Origin: Phenylobacterium zucineum HLK1
Lineage (GTDB): Bacteria; Pseudomonadota; Alphaproteobacteria; Caulobacterales; Caulobacteraceae
Assembly (NCBI RefSeq): GCF_000017265.1
Contig: NC_011144.1
Span: 1,280,001 to 1,344,000 of the forward strand
DNA length: 64,000 nt
Direction: 5' to 3'
Numbering within the stretch: position 1 is the stretch's first letter; each line of letters begins with the position of its first letter. Shown here piece by piece: positions 15,333-24,531 of this stretch. The position numbers and the translations under genes are program-made. The notes under the pieces are model-generated. The model was not told the origin of the DNA and did no database searches. It worked only from the letters and a program-made list of their open reading frames with translations.

Positions 15333-17336
15333 ATGCCGGATCTGCCGCCGCCGCCCGCCACCCAGGTCGAAGCCGTCGTCGTCCACGCCCCGCGGCTCGC
15401 GCCGCTCGGCGGCGAGGCGGCCTTCAGCGCGGTGCAGATCGACGCCCTGGAGCTGAAGGAGACGCCGCGGCTGGACGAGGCGCTGAAGCGGGCGCCCGGC
15501 GTGTCCCTTTTCCGACGCACGGGCAGCGGGGCGGCCAATCCGACGACGCAGGGCCTGTCGCTTCGCTCCATCGCCCCCTCCGGCGCCGGACGCGCGCTGG
15601 TGACCCTGGACGGCGCCCCGCAGAACGATCCCTTCGGCGGCTGGGTGATCTGGAGCGCGCTCCCGCCCGAGGGGCTGGACGGGGCGACGGTGGTGCGCGG
15701 CGCGGGCGCGGGGCCCTATGGCGCCGGCGCCCTGACCGGCGTGGTGGCGCTGCAGGAGCGCGGCGCGCGGGACGGCCTGGCCGCATTCGACATTTCGGCG
15801 GGCGAGCGCGACAGCTACCGGGCCGCCATCGCGGGCGGGACCGAGCATGTCCTGCTGACCGCGGCGGCGTCCAAGACCGACGGCTACTACGCCGTGCGCG
15901 GGCTGCAGCGCGGCGCGGCCGACGAGCGCGTGTCGCTGGAGGACGTCTCGGGCGCCCTGCGCGTCCAGCACGAGATCGGCGGCGTGGAGGCCGCGGCCCG
16001 GGTCTCGGCCTATCGCGAGATCCGCGGCGCCGGGCTGGTGGGCGCGCGCTCGGTCGCGTCGGGCCAGTCGGCGACCGTCACCCTGGCGCGTTCGGCGGAG
16101 GCAGGCGTCGGCGGCTGGCGGCTGCAGGCCTGGGTGCGCGAGAGCGACCTGAAGAACAGCTCGGCGGCGGTGGCCGCGGGCCGGACGGGCACGACCCCGG
16201 CCAACGACCAGTACGAGACGCCGGCCACGGGCTACGGCGTCAACGCCGCCCTGCAGGGCCGGATGGCGGCGGTGGCGTGGGAGGTCGGCGCCGACCTGCG
16301 CTGGACCGACGGGCGAGTTCGCGAGCGGTTCCGCAACCTGGGGGCCGGATTCACCCGTCACCGGGAGGCCGGCGGCGAGACCTTCGTCGGCGGCGCCTAT
16401 GTCGAGGCGGCCTACGACAGCGGCCCCTGGCTGCTGACCGGCGGGGCCCGGATCGACCGGTCGGAATCGAGCGGCGCGATCCGCCGCGAGCGGGACCTCC
16501 AGACGGGCGAGGTCCTGCTGGACCTGCGGCCGGACGGCTCGTCCGAGACCACGCCGACGGCCCGGTTCGGCGCCCGCTACGACCTGGCTGACGGCCGCTA
16601 CGTCCGGGCCGCCGCCTATGCCGGCTTCCGCCCGCCGACGCTGAACGAACTGCACCGGCCGTTCCGGGTCGGCAACGACATCACCGAGGCGAACGCCGCG
16701 CTGAAGCCCGAGACGCTGCAGGGTCTGGAAGCCGGGGTCGGCGGCGAGGGACCGGTGCGCTGGAGCACGACGCTGTTCTGGAACCGGATCAAGGACCCGA
16801 TCACCAACGTCACCATCGGCTTCGGGCCGGGCGCCTTCCCGACCGCCGGCTTCGTGCCGGCGGGCGGGGTCCTGCGCCAGCGGCGCAACGCCGGCGAGAT
16901 CGAGGCCTGGGGCGTCGAGGGCGAGGCGTCCGGCGATCTGGGCGCGACCGCGTCCTGGCGGCTCGCGGCCGCCTACACCGACGCCGAGGTGGACGGGGGC
17001 GGCGCCGCCCCGCAGCTCACCGGCCTGCGCCCGGCCCAGACGCCGAAGTGGACGGTCACCGCCGGGGCCGACTGGCGCCCGCTCGCCCGCCTGACCCTGG
17101 CGGCGGACCTGCGCTACGAGAGCGCCCGCTGGGAGGACGACCTCAACAGCCGCCGCCTGAACGCGGGCGTTCAGCTCGACGCGCGGGCGGCCTGGCGGCT
17201 GTCGGACACCGCCGAGGTGTACCTGGCGGCCGAGAACCTGACCGACGAGGAGCTCGAGATCGGCGAGACCGCCGACGGCGTCGAGAGCTACCTGGCCCCG
17301 CGGACGATCCGCGTGGGCTTCTCGATCCGGCGCTAA
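15333..17336 (+). CDS. TonB-dependent outer-membrane receptor, apparently lacking a signal peptide
   Basis: A 667-residue receptor. A TonB-box-like VEAVVVHAPR is followed by a plug domain (FRRTGSGAANPTTQGLSLR, ALVTLDGAPQNDPFGGW, VVRGAGAGPYGAGAL) and a beta-barrel with FRPPTLNELHRPFRVGN and a C-terminal VGFSIRR ending in aromatic/hydrophobic pattern. It would import a scarce ligand using TonB energy. From the first possible start the protein begins only about ten residues before the TonB box, and no upstream in-frame start gives a signal peptide. Either the true start or a few bases of the 5' end are missing, or the gene has lost its export signal. Confidence 0.85.
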   Translation: MPDLPPPPATQVEAVVVHAPRLAPLGGEAAFSAVQIDALELKETPRLDEALKRAPGVSLFRRTGSGAANPTTQGLSLRSIAPSGAGRALVTLDGAPQNDPFGGWVIWSALPPEGLDGATVVRGAGAGPYGAGALTGVVALQERGARDGLAAFDISAGERDSYRAAIAGGTEHVLLTAAASKTDGYYAVRGLQRGAADERVSLEDVSGALRVQHEIGGVEAAARVSAYREIRGAGLVGARSVASGQSATVTLARSAEAGVGGWRLQAWVRESDLKNSSAAVAAGRTGTTPANDQYETPATGYGVNAALQGRMAAVAWEVGADLRWTDGRVRERFRNLGAGFTRHREAGGETFVGGAYVEAAYDSGPWLLTGGARIDRSESSGAIRRERDLQTGEVLLDLRPDGSSETTPTARFGARYDLADGRYVRAAAYAGFRPPTLNELHRPFRVGNDITEANAALKPETLQGLEAGVGGEGPVRWSTTLFWNRIKDPITNVTIGFGPGAFPTAGFVPAGGVLRQRRNAGEIEAWGVEGEASGDLGATASWRLAAAYTDAEVDGGGAAPQLTGLRPAQTPKWTVTAGADWRPLARLTLAADLRYESARWEDDLNSRRLNAGVQLDARAAWRLSDTAEVYLAAENLTDEELEIGETADGVESYLAPRTIRVGFSIRR

Positions 17337-18544
17337 TCCTTCTTCGGGGCCGCCGCCCCGGCGACGAGGGCGGCGAACTCGGGCCGGATGTTCTCGGCGC
17401 CCTTCTCGGCGATGTGCTGGGCGATGCGCGCGCCCATGGCGGCCATGGTCTGGCCGGTGAACTCGCCCTTGTTGGCGCCGACCCAGTCCATCGAGGCCTG
17501 CCGGTTCTCGTTGAGCTGCTGGAACTTCGGGAAGACGTAGCGGGCGATCAGCTCGTAGCTGCGCTTCTTGGCCTCCCACGGGGCCCAGTTGTGGTCCATC
17601 AGCAGGAAGCAGCCGAAGCCGCCGCTCTGGTCCACAAGCTGCTGGATGCGGGCGGCCGCGTCGTCGGGCGTGCCGATCACCGCCGTGCCGCTGTCGATCA
17701 GGGCCTGCACGGGGTCAGGGCCCTCGGGCACGATCGGCAGGTTGGCGATCTCCTTGAAGTAGTAGATCCACTTCTCCAGGCCGAAGCGCGCGTCGGCCAT
17801 GGCCTGCTCGCGGGTCTCGGCGATGTGCATGGGCCCGACCAGGCGCCAGGCGCTGCGGTCCATGGTCTGGCCGTGTTCGGCGGCCTGCTCGCAGGCGATG
17901 TTCCAGTTCGAGGCCAGGGCGTTGAACGCCGCCGTTCCGGTCGCGCCCAGCGACAGCAGGCCCGCGCCGTGGCGTCCCGCCGCCCGCGCGCCGGTGGGCG
18001 AGACCTGGCTGGCCACCGCGATCTCCACCGAGGGGCGGGAGTAGGGGGTCATCTGCAGCCGGGCCTGCCACAGCTCGAACCAGTCGGACTTGTGGGTGAC
18101 CTCCTCGCCGCGCATCAGCCGGATCAGCACCTCCAGCGCCTCGTCCATGCGGTCGCGCTGCTTGGCGACGGGGATGCCCATCATGAAGGCGTCCGAGACC
18201 AGGGCGCCGGGGCCCACGCCGAACATCACCCGCCCGCGGGTCATGTGGTCCAGCTGGTTGATCCGGTCGGCCAGCATCAGCGGGTGGTGGTAGGGCAGGG
18301 ACGAGACGCCCGTGCCCAGCCTGATGCGCTTCGTCCGCTGGGCGGCGGCGGCGATGAACAGCTCGGGACTGGCGATCAGCTCGTAGCCGGCCGAGTGGTG
18401 CTCGCCGAACCAGGCCTCGTCGTAGTCGAGGCGCTCCATGTGCTCGACGAGTTCGAGGTCGCGCTCGAGCGCGAGGGTCGGGTTCTCGTCCACGGGATGA
18501 AAGGGCGCGATGAAGGCGCCGAAGCGCAGGCGCGGGCCGAACAT
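17333..18544 (-). CDS. Luciferase-like flavin-dependent monooxygenase (LLM family)
   Basis: A 403-residue member of the bacterial luciferase-like family. LRFGAFIAPFHP opens the TIM barrel. DEAWFGEHHS is the signature loop near the flavin, and GRVMFGVGPG the phosphate-binding segment. These enzymes use FMNH2 supplied by a reductase to oxygenate aldehydes, ketones, sulfonates or aromatics; the substrate is not readable. ATG 18544 is chosen because it begins the barrel. The stop (CTA on the plus strand) overlaps the stop of the TonB receptor by 4 nt. Confidence 0.87.
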   Translation of the reverse strand: MFGPRLRFGAFIAPFHPVDENPTLALERDLELVEHMERLDYDEAWFGEHHSAGYELIASPELFIAAAAQRTKRIRLGTGVSSLPYHHPLMLADRINQLDHMTRGRVMFGVGPGALVSDAFMMGIPVAKQRDRMDEALEVLIRLMRGEEVTHKSDWFELWQARLQMTPYSRPSVEIAVASQVSPTGARAAGRHGAGLLSLGATGTAAFNALASNWNIACEQAAEHGQTMDRSAWRLVGPMHIAETREQAMADARFGLEKWIYYFKEIANLPIVPEGPDPVQALIDSGTAVIGTPDDAAARIQQLVDQSGGFGCFLLMDHNWAPWEAKKRSYELIARYVFPKFQQLNENRQASMDWVGANKGEFTGQTMAAMGARIAQHIAEKGAENIRPEFAALVAGAAAPKKD

Positions 18545-18633
18545 GGGATATCCTCCGGCGGCGCGTGTCCCCCCGCGCCTTGTGCCGGGAAGGGTAACGC
18601 CGGTCGGCGAGCCCGCGCCAGCGTGCCGCCACG

Positions 18634-19710
18634 TCAGGCCTTGCGGGCCATCTCCCGCGCGGCGGCGGTCTTCTTCTGCGGGTCGTCGTCGCGCACGCCT
18701 TCCAGGAACCGCAGGACGGCCAGCTCGAAGGCCCGCTCGTCGCTCCCCGAGGCCTTCACCTCCAGCGCGCCGTCCTGATAGGCCTCGAGCACCGCGGGGT
18801 GGATGTAGGCGCTGCGGGCCACCGCGGCCGTGTTGCCCAGCACGCCGGCCACCGCCTTCACGCAGGTGGAGACATTGCGCTTGGCTTCGGCGGCGCTGGC
18901 GCAGGCCGGCGTCTCCATCAGCGCGCGGGCGGCCATGACGGTCCCGGCCCAGGTGCGGAAGTCCTTGGCCGAGAAGTCCTCGCCCAGCGCGTCGCGCAGG
19001 TAGGCGTTGACGTCGGCGGACTCCACCGCGTGCTGCAGCCCGTCGTCGCCGACGTACTGAAACAGCCGCTGGCCCGGCAGGTCCTGGCAGGCCTTGACGA
19101 TACGGGCGAGCCGGCGGTCGTTCAGGCCGGTCTTGTGGACCTTGCCGCTCTTGCCGCGGAACTCGAAGACGGCGCCGGCGCGGCCGACCTTCACATGCCG
19201 GTCGCGCAGGGTGGTCAGGCCGAAGCTGCGGTTCTGCTTGGCGTATTCCTCGTTTCCGACCCGGATCAGGGTGGTCTCCATCACCCGGATGACGGCGGCC
19301 AGCACCTTCTCGCGCGGCAGGCCCGGACGCTTCAGGTCCTCCTCCACCCGCCGCCGAAGTCGGGGCAGGGCGCGGCCGAAGGCGAGCACCCGGTCGTACT
19401 TGTGGCTGTCGCGCACCTCGCGCCAGCGGGCGTGATAGCGGTACTGCTTGCGGCCCTTCTGGTCGCGGCCCACCGCCTGGATGTGGCCGTTGGCGCGGGG
19501 GCAGATCCAGACGTCGGTCCAGGCCGGCGGGATGGCCAGCGCGCGGATGCGATCCAGGGTCTTCTCGTCGGTGACCGGCTCGCCGTTCGGCGCGAGGTAG
19601 TTGAAGCCGTGGCCCCGCGCGGGCTTGCGCGCGATGCCCGGATCGCCGTCGCTCACGTACCTGAGCCCGGCCTCCTCGATGTGTTCGGCGGCCGCGACGT
19701 CGTTCGGCAT
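18634..19710 (-). CDS. DNA topoisomerase IB
   Basis: A 358-residue bacterial type IB topoisomerase. The N-terminal domain contains RGHGFNYL and the motif IPPAWTDVWI. The catalytic part has KYDRVLAFGRALP, the FRGKSGK segment, AKDFRTWAGT and the active-site Tyr in RSAYIHP. It relaxes supercoils by a 3'-phosphotyrosyl intermediate. Length is right for the family. It is transcribed divergently from rlmJ. No partner genes are nearby. Confidence 0.93.
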   Translation of the reverse strand: MPNDVAAAEHIEEAGLRYVSDGDPGIARKPARGHGFNYLAPNGEPVTDEKTLDRIRALAIPPAWTDVWICPRANGHIQAVGRDQKGRKQYRYHARWREVRDSHKYDRVLAFGRALPRLRRRVEEDLKRPGLPREKVLAAVIRVMETTLIRVGNEEYAKQNRSFGLTTLRDRHVKVGRAGAVFEFRGKSGKVHKTGLNDRRLARIVKACQDLPGQRLFQYVGDDGLQHAVESADVNAYLRDALGEDFSAKDFRTWAGTVMAARALMETPACASAAEAKRNVSTCVKAVAGVLGNTAAVARSAYIHPAVLEAYQDGALEVKASGSDERAFELAVLRFLEGVRDDDPQKKTAAAREMARKA

Positions 19711-19817
19711 GTGCCCTGGCGCTCCCCGCGTGGCTCACCGGGGCCCTGGGCCCTCCACGCGCCCCGCGGCAACGTGGTATGCGCGGCGCAGGTTCCTAAC
19801 GGGGAGCGTCCACCGCC

Positions 19818-20645
19818 TTGAACTACCGCCACGCCTTCCATGCCGGGAACTTCGCCGACCTGGTGAAGCACGCCGCCCTCCTGCGCCTGCTGGCGCGCCT
19901 GATGGAGGACGGGCGGCCGCTGACGGTGATCGACACCCACGCCGGCCGGGGCCTCTACGATCTGGCGGGGGAGGAGGCGCGCAAATCGGGCGAGGCCGAG
20001 GCGGGGATCGTGCGGCTGATGGGAGCGAAGGATGCGCCGGCCGCCTTCCGGCCTCTCGTGCAGGCGGTCGCGGCGCTGAACGGCGGCGGGCCCGTGCGAC
20101 GCTATCCCGGTTCGCCCTGGCTGATCGCCCAGGCGCTGCGACCCGCCGACCGCTACCTGGCCTGCGAGCTGCGCAAGGAGGAGCACGACGCACTGCGCAG
20201 CGCGCTGAAGGGGCGGGCGAACGTCGAGACCCTCTGCACCGACGGCTACCGGGCGGCCGTCGAGCGCTGCCCGCCGCGAGGCCGTGCGCTGCTGCTGATC
20301 GATCCGCCGTTCGAGAAACCCGACGACTACGGCCGGATCGTCGAGACGCTGGAGGGCGCCCGGGCGAGCAACCCGGCCGTCCAGGCGCTCGTCTGGCTGC
20401 CGCTCAAGGACCTGGAGACCTTCGACGCCTTCCTGCGGGATCTGGAGGACGCCGGCCTGCCGCCGGCGCTGGTCTGCGAGGCGCGCATCCGCCCCCTGGC
20501 CGATCCCATGAAGATGAACGGCTGCGCCCTGGTGCTGTGGAACGGGCCCGACTTGGCGACCGATCTTGCCGACATCTGCGGCTGGGTCGCCCAGGCCTTG
20601 GGCGACGGCGGCGCGTCGCGGGTCTATCGGCTGCCGTCATCGTAA
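19818..20645 (+). CDS. rlmJ: 23S rRNA (adenine-2030 N6) methyltransferase RlmJ
   Basis: A 275-residue protein starting NYRHAFHAGNFADLVKH, the hallmark N-terminus of RlmJ, and containing LIDPPFEKPDDY, the DPPF catalytic motif of N6-adenine methyltransferases. The SAM-binding segment IDTHAGRGLY lies near residue 40. It methylates A2030 of 23S rRNA (E. coli numbering). The start codon is TTG; the N-terminal motif fixes it. Function is a firm family assignment. Confidence 0.93.
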   Translation: MNYRHAFHAGNFADLVKHAALLRLLARLMEDGRPLTVIDTHAGRGLYDLAGEEARKSGEAEAGIVRLMGAKDAPAAFRPLVQAVAALNGGGPVRRYPGSPWLIAQALRPADRYLACELRKEEHDALRSALKGRANVETLCTDGYRAAVERCPPRGRALLLIDPPFEKPDDYGRIVETLEGARASNPAVQALVWLPLKDLETFDAFLRDLEDAGLPPALVCEARIRPLADPMKMNGCALVLWNGPDLATDLADICGWVAQALGDGGASRVYRLPSS

Positions 20646-20707
20646 GTTCGCATCCGGTCTCGTGCGGGCTGTGTTATGTTGCAGCGCACAATCGAAGGAG
20701 ACCGGCC

Positions 20708-21160
20708 ATGACGTTCCTTCCCGAGTCCGCCGACCGTCCCGGCGCGTTGTCCAGACCCCTCTCGCCCGAGCTGATGATCGGGGCCGCATCCCCGCTGTGG
20801 GGCTATTTCGGTGGAGCCGCCGCCGCGGGCGTCGCCTGGTGGTGGATGACCCGCTGGACCCCGCAGAACCTGGAGGCGATGTTCGCCGCCGCCTCGCTCC
20901 GGACGCTCGAGGCCGCCGAGGACCTCGTCGCGGCCGAGGTCGGCGCGCCGCTGCAGGCGGCGGCGGAACTCACCTGCGAGGTGACGCCCACCGCCATCGA
21001 GGCGGCCGAGGCCCTGCCGCCGATGGGCGGGGAGTCCGCGCCGATCGGGCCCGTGGCCGCCGAGCTGATGCGCGAGGAGACGGCCGCCCCGCCGGCCGAG
21101 CCCGCGCCGCCTCCAAAGGCGAAGCGCGCCGCTCCGGACGCCGACCCGGCTTCGGCCTGA
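20708..21160 (+). CDS. Small single-span membrane protein, Ala/Pro/Glu-rich tail, unknown function
   Basis: A 150-residue protein with a strong ribosome-binding site (AAGGAG, 20695-20700). Residues about 25-48 form one hydrophobic segment rich in tryptophan (AWWWMTRW). The rest is acidic, with repeated AAE/EAAE patterns that could form a helix, and a Pro/Lys/Ala tail. The general look recalls small alphaproteobacterial envelope or granule-associated proteins, but I do not recognise a family. Confidence 0.65.
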   Translation: MTFLPESADRPGALSRPLSPELMIGAASPLWGYFGGAAAAGVAWWWMTRWTPQNLEAMFAAASLRTLEAAEDLVAAEVGAPLQAAAELTCEVTPTAIEAAEALPPMGGESAPIGPVAAELMREETAAPPAEPAPPPKAKRAAPDADPASA

Positions 21161-21210
21161 CGACCTGGCCTGACTTGGCGCTCCCGCCCGGCGCGCTCTA
21201 GAAGGGCGGG

Positions 21211-21774
21211 GTGCTGAAGCGGGCCTTCGACATCGCTGCGTCCCTCGCCGGGCTGGTCGCGCTTTCGCCGGTGCTGCTGGCGATCGCGGCGGCGGTGCGC
21301 CTGGACAGCCCCGGGCCCGCCGTCCACTGGTCGCGGCGCGTGGGACGCAACAACCGCGTCTTCCGGATGCCGAAGTTCCGCACCATGCGGATCGACACGC
21401 CGGACGTGGCCACGCACCTGCTGGACCGTCCCGAGCAGTGGATCACGCCGCTGGGCCGCTTTCTGCGCCGCACCAGCCTGGACGAGCTGCCGCAGCTGTG
21501 GAGCGTGCTGACGGGCGAGATGAGCCTGGTGGGTCCCAGGCCGGCGCTGTTCAACCAGGACGATCTCGTCGCCCTGCGCACCGAGGCCGGGGTGGAGCGG
21601 CTGCGGCCCGGCGTCACCGGCTGGGCCCAGATCAACGGCCGCGACGAGCTGCCCATCCCCGAGAAGGTGCGGCTGGACCGCGAGTACCTGGAGCGGATGT
21701 CGCTCGCCTTCGACCTCCGGATCCTCGTCGCGACGGTGCTGGCCGCGTTCAGCGGGCGGGGCGTAAGCCACTAG
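21211..21774 (+). CDS. Polyisoprenyl-phosphate sugar phosphotransferase (bacterial sugar transferase family)
   Basis: A 187-residue monotopic phosphoglycosyl transferase beginning with GTG. An N-terminal hydrophobic re-entrant segment (residues 4-28) is followed by PKFRTMRID, the catalytic-region [10 protein letters not shown] equivalent ([10 protein letters not shown]), [10 protein letters not shown] and RPGVTGWAQINGRD. The enzyme would transfer a sugar-1-phosphate from a UDP-sugar to undecaprenyl phosphate. It is the short, PglC-sized form without the extra N-terminal membrane domains of WcaJ. It stands alone here, away from the main polysaccharide locus, which has its own ExoY-type enzyme at 41051. 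Confidence 0.88.
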   Translation: MLKRAFDIAASLAGLVALSPVLLAIAAAVRLDSPGPAVHWSRRVGRNNRVFRMPKFRTMRIDTPDVATHLLDRPEQWITPLGRFLRRTSLDELPQLWSVLTGEMSLVGPRPALFNQDDLVALRTEAGVERLRPGVTGWAQINGRDELPIPEKVRLDREYLERMSLAFDLRILVATVLAAFSGRGVSH

Positions 21775-21814
21775 ACACGCTCGGGAACTCTCCTCCGCAG
21801 GCTGCGCTTTTGAT

Positions 21815-21831
21815 GGGGTCCCGGAGACCCC
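21815..21831. promoter_or_regulatory. Short hairpin overlapping the AsmA ribosome-binding site
   Basis: Six-bp arms GGGGTC (21815-21820) and GACCCC (21826-21831) flank CCGGA, directly before the GTG start at 21835. The CGGAG that could bind the ribosome lies in the loop and second arm, so folding could modulate translation. Small hairpins are expected by chance at this GC content. Confidence 0.25.
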
Positions 21832-21834
21832 CGC

Positions 21835-23961
21835 GTGAGCAACGAAGCCTTCCAGAACCCCGAGCCCGGCCGGCGCCGGGAGCCCGAGCGGACGTCGGCG
21901 CGCCGTCGGACGCTCCAGCGGGCCCGGTCCTGGGCGCAGGCGGGGTGGACCCGGATCCGCAACACGCGCCTGCCGCCGCCCCGGCTGAGGAAGCCCAGCC
22001 GCAAGGCCCTGTACTGGACCGGCGGCGTCCTGGCCGCGCTGGCGGTCGCCATCGGGGTGCTCGTGGCCATCTGGGACTGGAACTGGTTCAGAGGGCCGGT
22101 CGAGCGGATCGCCTCGGCCCGGCTGAACCGCGAGGTCAGCATCGCGGGCGACCTCGACGTGCGGCTTTGGTCGTGGCAGCCCCGGGCGACCGTAGAAGGC
22201 GTGCGGATCGCCAATGCGCCGTGGGCGGGCCGCGACCCGCTCGGGACCTTCGAGAAGATCACCGTGCAGATCCGGCTGGTCCCGCTGCTGTGGGGGAACG
22301 TCGACCTGCGCCTGCTGCGGTTCGACCGTCCCGAACTGCGGCTCTACGCGGACGCCCGGGGCCGCCGGAACTGGGATTTCTCGGACGGCCGCAAGAAGGA
22401 GCCCATGCGGCTGCCGCCGATCCGCAGCTTCATCGTCGCCGACGGCCGGATGTCGTACCTCGACGTGAAGCGCGACCTGCGCTTTGAGGGGACGATCAAC
22501 GCCGCCGAGACCCTGGGCGACCGGAGCCGCGGCTTCGAGCTGGTCGGCCAGGGCACGATCAACCGCCAGCCGTTCCGGATGGAGGTCACCGGCGGGCCGC
22601 TGGTGAACATCGAGCGCGACAGGCCCTATCCGTTCAACGCCGAGATCCGGGCCGGCCGGACGTACATCACGGCCAACGGGGCGGTGCCCAAGCCCTTCGA
22701 CCTCGGCCGCTTCCACATGTTCACGACCGCGCGCGGGCCGGACCTGTCGGACCTCTATCCGCTGACGGGCGTCGCCCTGCCGAACACCCCGCCCTACAGC
22801 CTGCGCGGCCGCCTCTCGCGCGACGAGCTGGTCTGGCGCATCGACAACCTCGGCGGCCGGGTGGGCGACAGCGACCTCGCCGGCGACATCAAGGTCGAGA
22901 CCGGCCGGACGCGGCCGATGTTCGAGGCCGACCTGCGCTCGCGCAGCCTGGACTTCGACGACCTGGGCGCGCTGTTCGGCGGCGCGCCGGCGACGGGTCC
23001 CGGCGAGACGGCCTCGGCCGAGCAGGTGGCGGTCGCCCGCGCGCTGAACGCCCAGCAGCGGATCTTCCCGGATTCCACCCTCGACGTGAGCCGCATCCGG
23101 GCGATGGACGCCGACGTCCGCTACCGGGCCCAGTCGATCCGCGACGCGCCCGTGAACCTCACCGCCGGCCAGGTGCGGGTGAAGCTGGACAACGGCCTCC
23201 TGCGGGCCGAGCCGCTGGTGCTGGACCTGCCGCAGGGCCGGGTGAGCGGCTTCGTGGCCCTGAACGCCCGCCGGGAGGTCCCCGTCACCGAACTGGACCT
23301 GCGGCTGGCCAACGCGCGGATCGAGCAGCTCATCCCGGTCACCTATGAGGGCGGCCATCCCCTCACCGGAGCCGTCTCCGGCCGCGCCCGGCTGACCGGC
23401 GCGGGGGACAGCATCCACAAGGCGTTCGCGAGCGCCGACGGCGAGGTGATGGTGGTCGCCCCCGGCGGCGAGATCCGCAAGGCCTTCGCCGAGCTGATGG
23501 GCGTGAATGTCGTGAAGGGCCTTGGCCTGCTGCTCAGCAAGGACGACGACACGACCGCGCTGCGCTGCGGGGTCGCCCACTTCCGCACGACCGACGGCGT
23601 CATGCGCGCCGGCAACATCGTGGTCGACACCGGCCCGGTGCTGATCACCGGCAAGGGCGCGATCAACCTGGGCACGGAGCGGATGTCCTTCGAGGTCCGC
23701 GGCCATAACAAGAAGTTCCGGCTGGTCCGCGCGCTGATCCCGGTGAAGGCCGAGGGGCCGATCCGGGCGCCGAAGCTGGGCCTGGAGCCCGGTGGGGCGA
23801 TCGCGCAGGGCGCCGCCGGCGTCGGCCTCGGCGCGCTGCTCAACCCGATCGCGGCGCTGCTGCCGTTCGTCGATCCGGGCCTCGCCAAGGACGCCAACTG
23901 CGGCGCGATGCTGGCCCAGGCCGGCCGCGAGGGCGCGCCGGTGAAGTCCGCGAGCCGTTGA
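21835..23961 (+). CDS. AsmA family envelope protein
   Basis: A 708-residue protein of the AsmA family, large inner-membrane-anchored periplasmic proteins related to lipid-transport bridge proteins. Residues 1-58 are basic and cytoplasmic, a transmembrane helix lies at about 59-79, and the rest is periplasmic and beta-rich. NREVSIAGDLDVRLWSW is the typical N-terminal AsmA segment, and the C-terminal AsmA-like part contains LTGAVSGRARLTG and LGLLLSKDDDTT. Starts at GTG. It likely affects outer-membrane lipid handling; evidence for a specific substrate is lacking. Confidence 0.85.
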   Translation: MSNEAFQNPEPGRRREPERTSARRRTLQRARSWAQAGWTRIRNTRLPPPRLRKPSRKALYWTGGVLAALAVAIGVLVAIWDWNWFRGPVERIASARLNREVSIAGDLDVRLWSWQPRATVEGVRIANAPWAGRDPLGTFEKITVQIRLVPLLWGNVDLRLLRFDRPELRLYADARGRRNWDFSDGRKKEPMRLPPIRSFIVADGRMSYLDVKRDLRFEGTINAAETLGDRSRGFELVGQGTINRQPFRMEVTGGPLVNIERDRPYPFNAEIRAGRTYITANGAVPKPFDLGRFHMFTTARGPDLSDLYPLTGVALPNTPPYSLRGRLSRDELVWRIDNLGGRVGDSDLAGDIKVETGRTRPMFEADLRSRSLDFDDLGALFGGAPATGPGETASAEQVAVARALNAQQRIFPDSTLDVSRIRAMDADVRYRAQSIRDAPVNLTAGQVRVKLDNGLLRAEPLVLDLPQGRVSGFVALNARREVPVTELDLRLANARIEQLIPVTYEGGHPLTGAVSGRARLTGAGDSIHKAFASADGEVMVVAPGGEIRKAFAELMGVNVVKGLGLLLSKDDDTTALRCGVAHFRTTDGVMRAGNIVVDTGPVLITGKGAINLGTERMSFEVRGHNKKFRLVRALIPVKAEGPIRAPKLGLEPGGAIAQGAAGVGLGALLNPIAALLPFVDPGLAKDANCGAMLAQAGREGAPVKSASR

Positions 23962-24020
23962 CGGCCAAGGCCGGGCCCCGGCAATCTCCCGCGCTGGCAG
24001 GGTTTCAGAAGGCGAGCTTC

Positions 24021-24527
24021 ATGGCGATCGGGAAGAGCAGGGGCGCGGTCGCGGCGATCGCCCTGGGAATCGGCGCGGCGGTGGCCGCGACGGGGGCCTT
24101 CGCCCACAACGAGCCCATGCCGAAGGGGCCGATGAGCGCGGGCGCGCGGGCGGCCCACCAGCGCCACGCCAATTTCGAGAAGCTGGGCGCGGCCTTCAAG
24201 GCGCTGAACGACGAGCTGCGCAAGGGCAATCCGAACGCGGCGACCGTACAGGCCCAGACCAAGACCATGGCCAGCCTCGCCACCGCCCTGCCGACCTGGT
24301 TCCCGCGCGGGAGCGGCGTCGAGGCGCGGCCGAAGAGCGAGGCCAAGGCCAACATCTGGACCGACGCCGCGGGCTTCTCCGCGGTCGCGTCGGCGATGCA
24401 GGTGCAGGTCTCCAAGCTGAACCAGGCCGCCCTCAGCGGCGACATGGACGCCGTGAAGGCCCAGGTGCGGCCTACCGGGGCGTCCTGCAAGGCCTGCCAC
24501 GACAAGTACCGCCAGCAGAAGGACTGA
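24021..24527 (+). CDS. Cytochrome c' (class II c-type cytochrome)
   Basis: A 168-residue exported protein with signal peptide (residues 1-28, ending GAFA) and CKACH haem site at the C-terminus, preceded by the helical pattern of four-helix-bundle cytochromes. FPRGSG in the middle and SCKACHDKYR near the end are characteristic of cytochrome c' and c556 types. It lies 4 nt upstream of a b561-type cytochrome gene, the usual membrane electron-transfer partner. Confidence 0.9.
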   Translation: MAIGKSRGAVAAIALGIGAAVAATGAFAHNEPMPKGPMSAGARAAHQRHANFEKLGAAFKALNDELRKGNPNAATVQAQTKTMASLATALPTWFPRGSGVEARPKSEAKANIWTDAAGFSAVASAMQVQVSKLNQAALSGDMDAVKAQVRPTGASCKACHDKYRQQKD

Positions 24528-24531
24528 GGCC

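Noticed and set aside
18545..19738. Upstream extension of the luciferase-like monooxygenase frame into the topoisomerase gene
   Set aside because: The monooxygenase fold starts at ATG 18544; the extension encodes arginine-rich translation of the topoisomerase gene in a shifted frame.
20708..21160. Phasin annotation for the small membrane protein
   Set aside because: The Trp-rich hydrophobic segment and Ala/Glu helices recall phasin-like proteins, but I see no firm phasin motif and no PHA genes nearby.
20803..23706. A 967-codon open frame on the minus strand antisense to the AsmA gene
   Set aside because: At about 70% GC the antisense strand seldom contains stops. The frame shows Gly/Ala/Arg-rich composition, no recognisable domain, and covers genes whose plus-strand proteins are clear.
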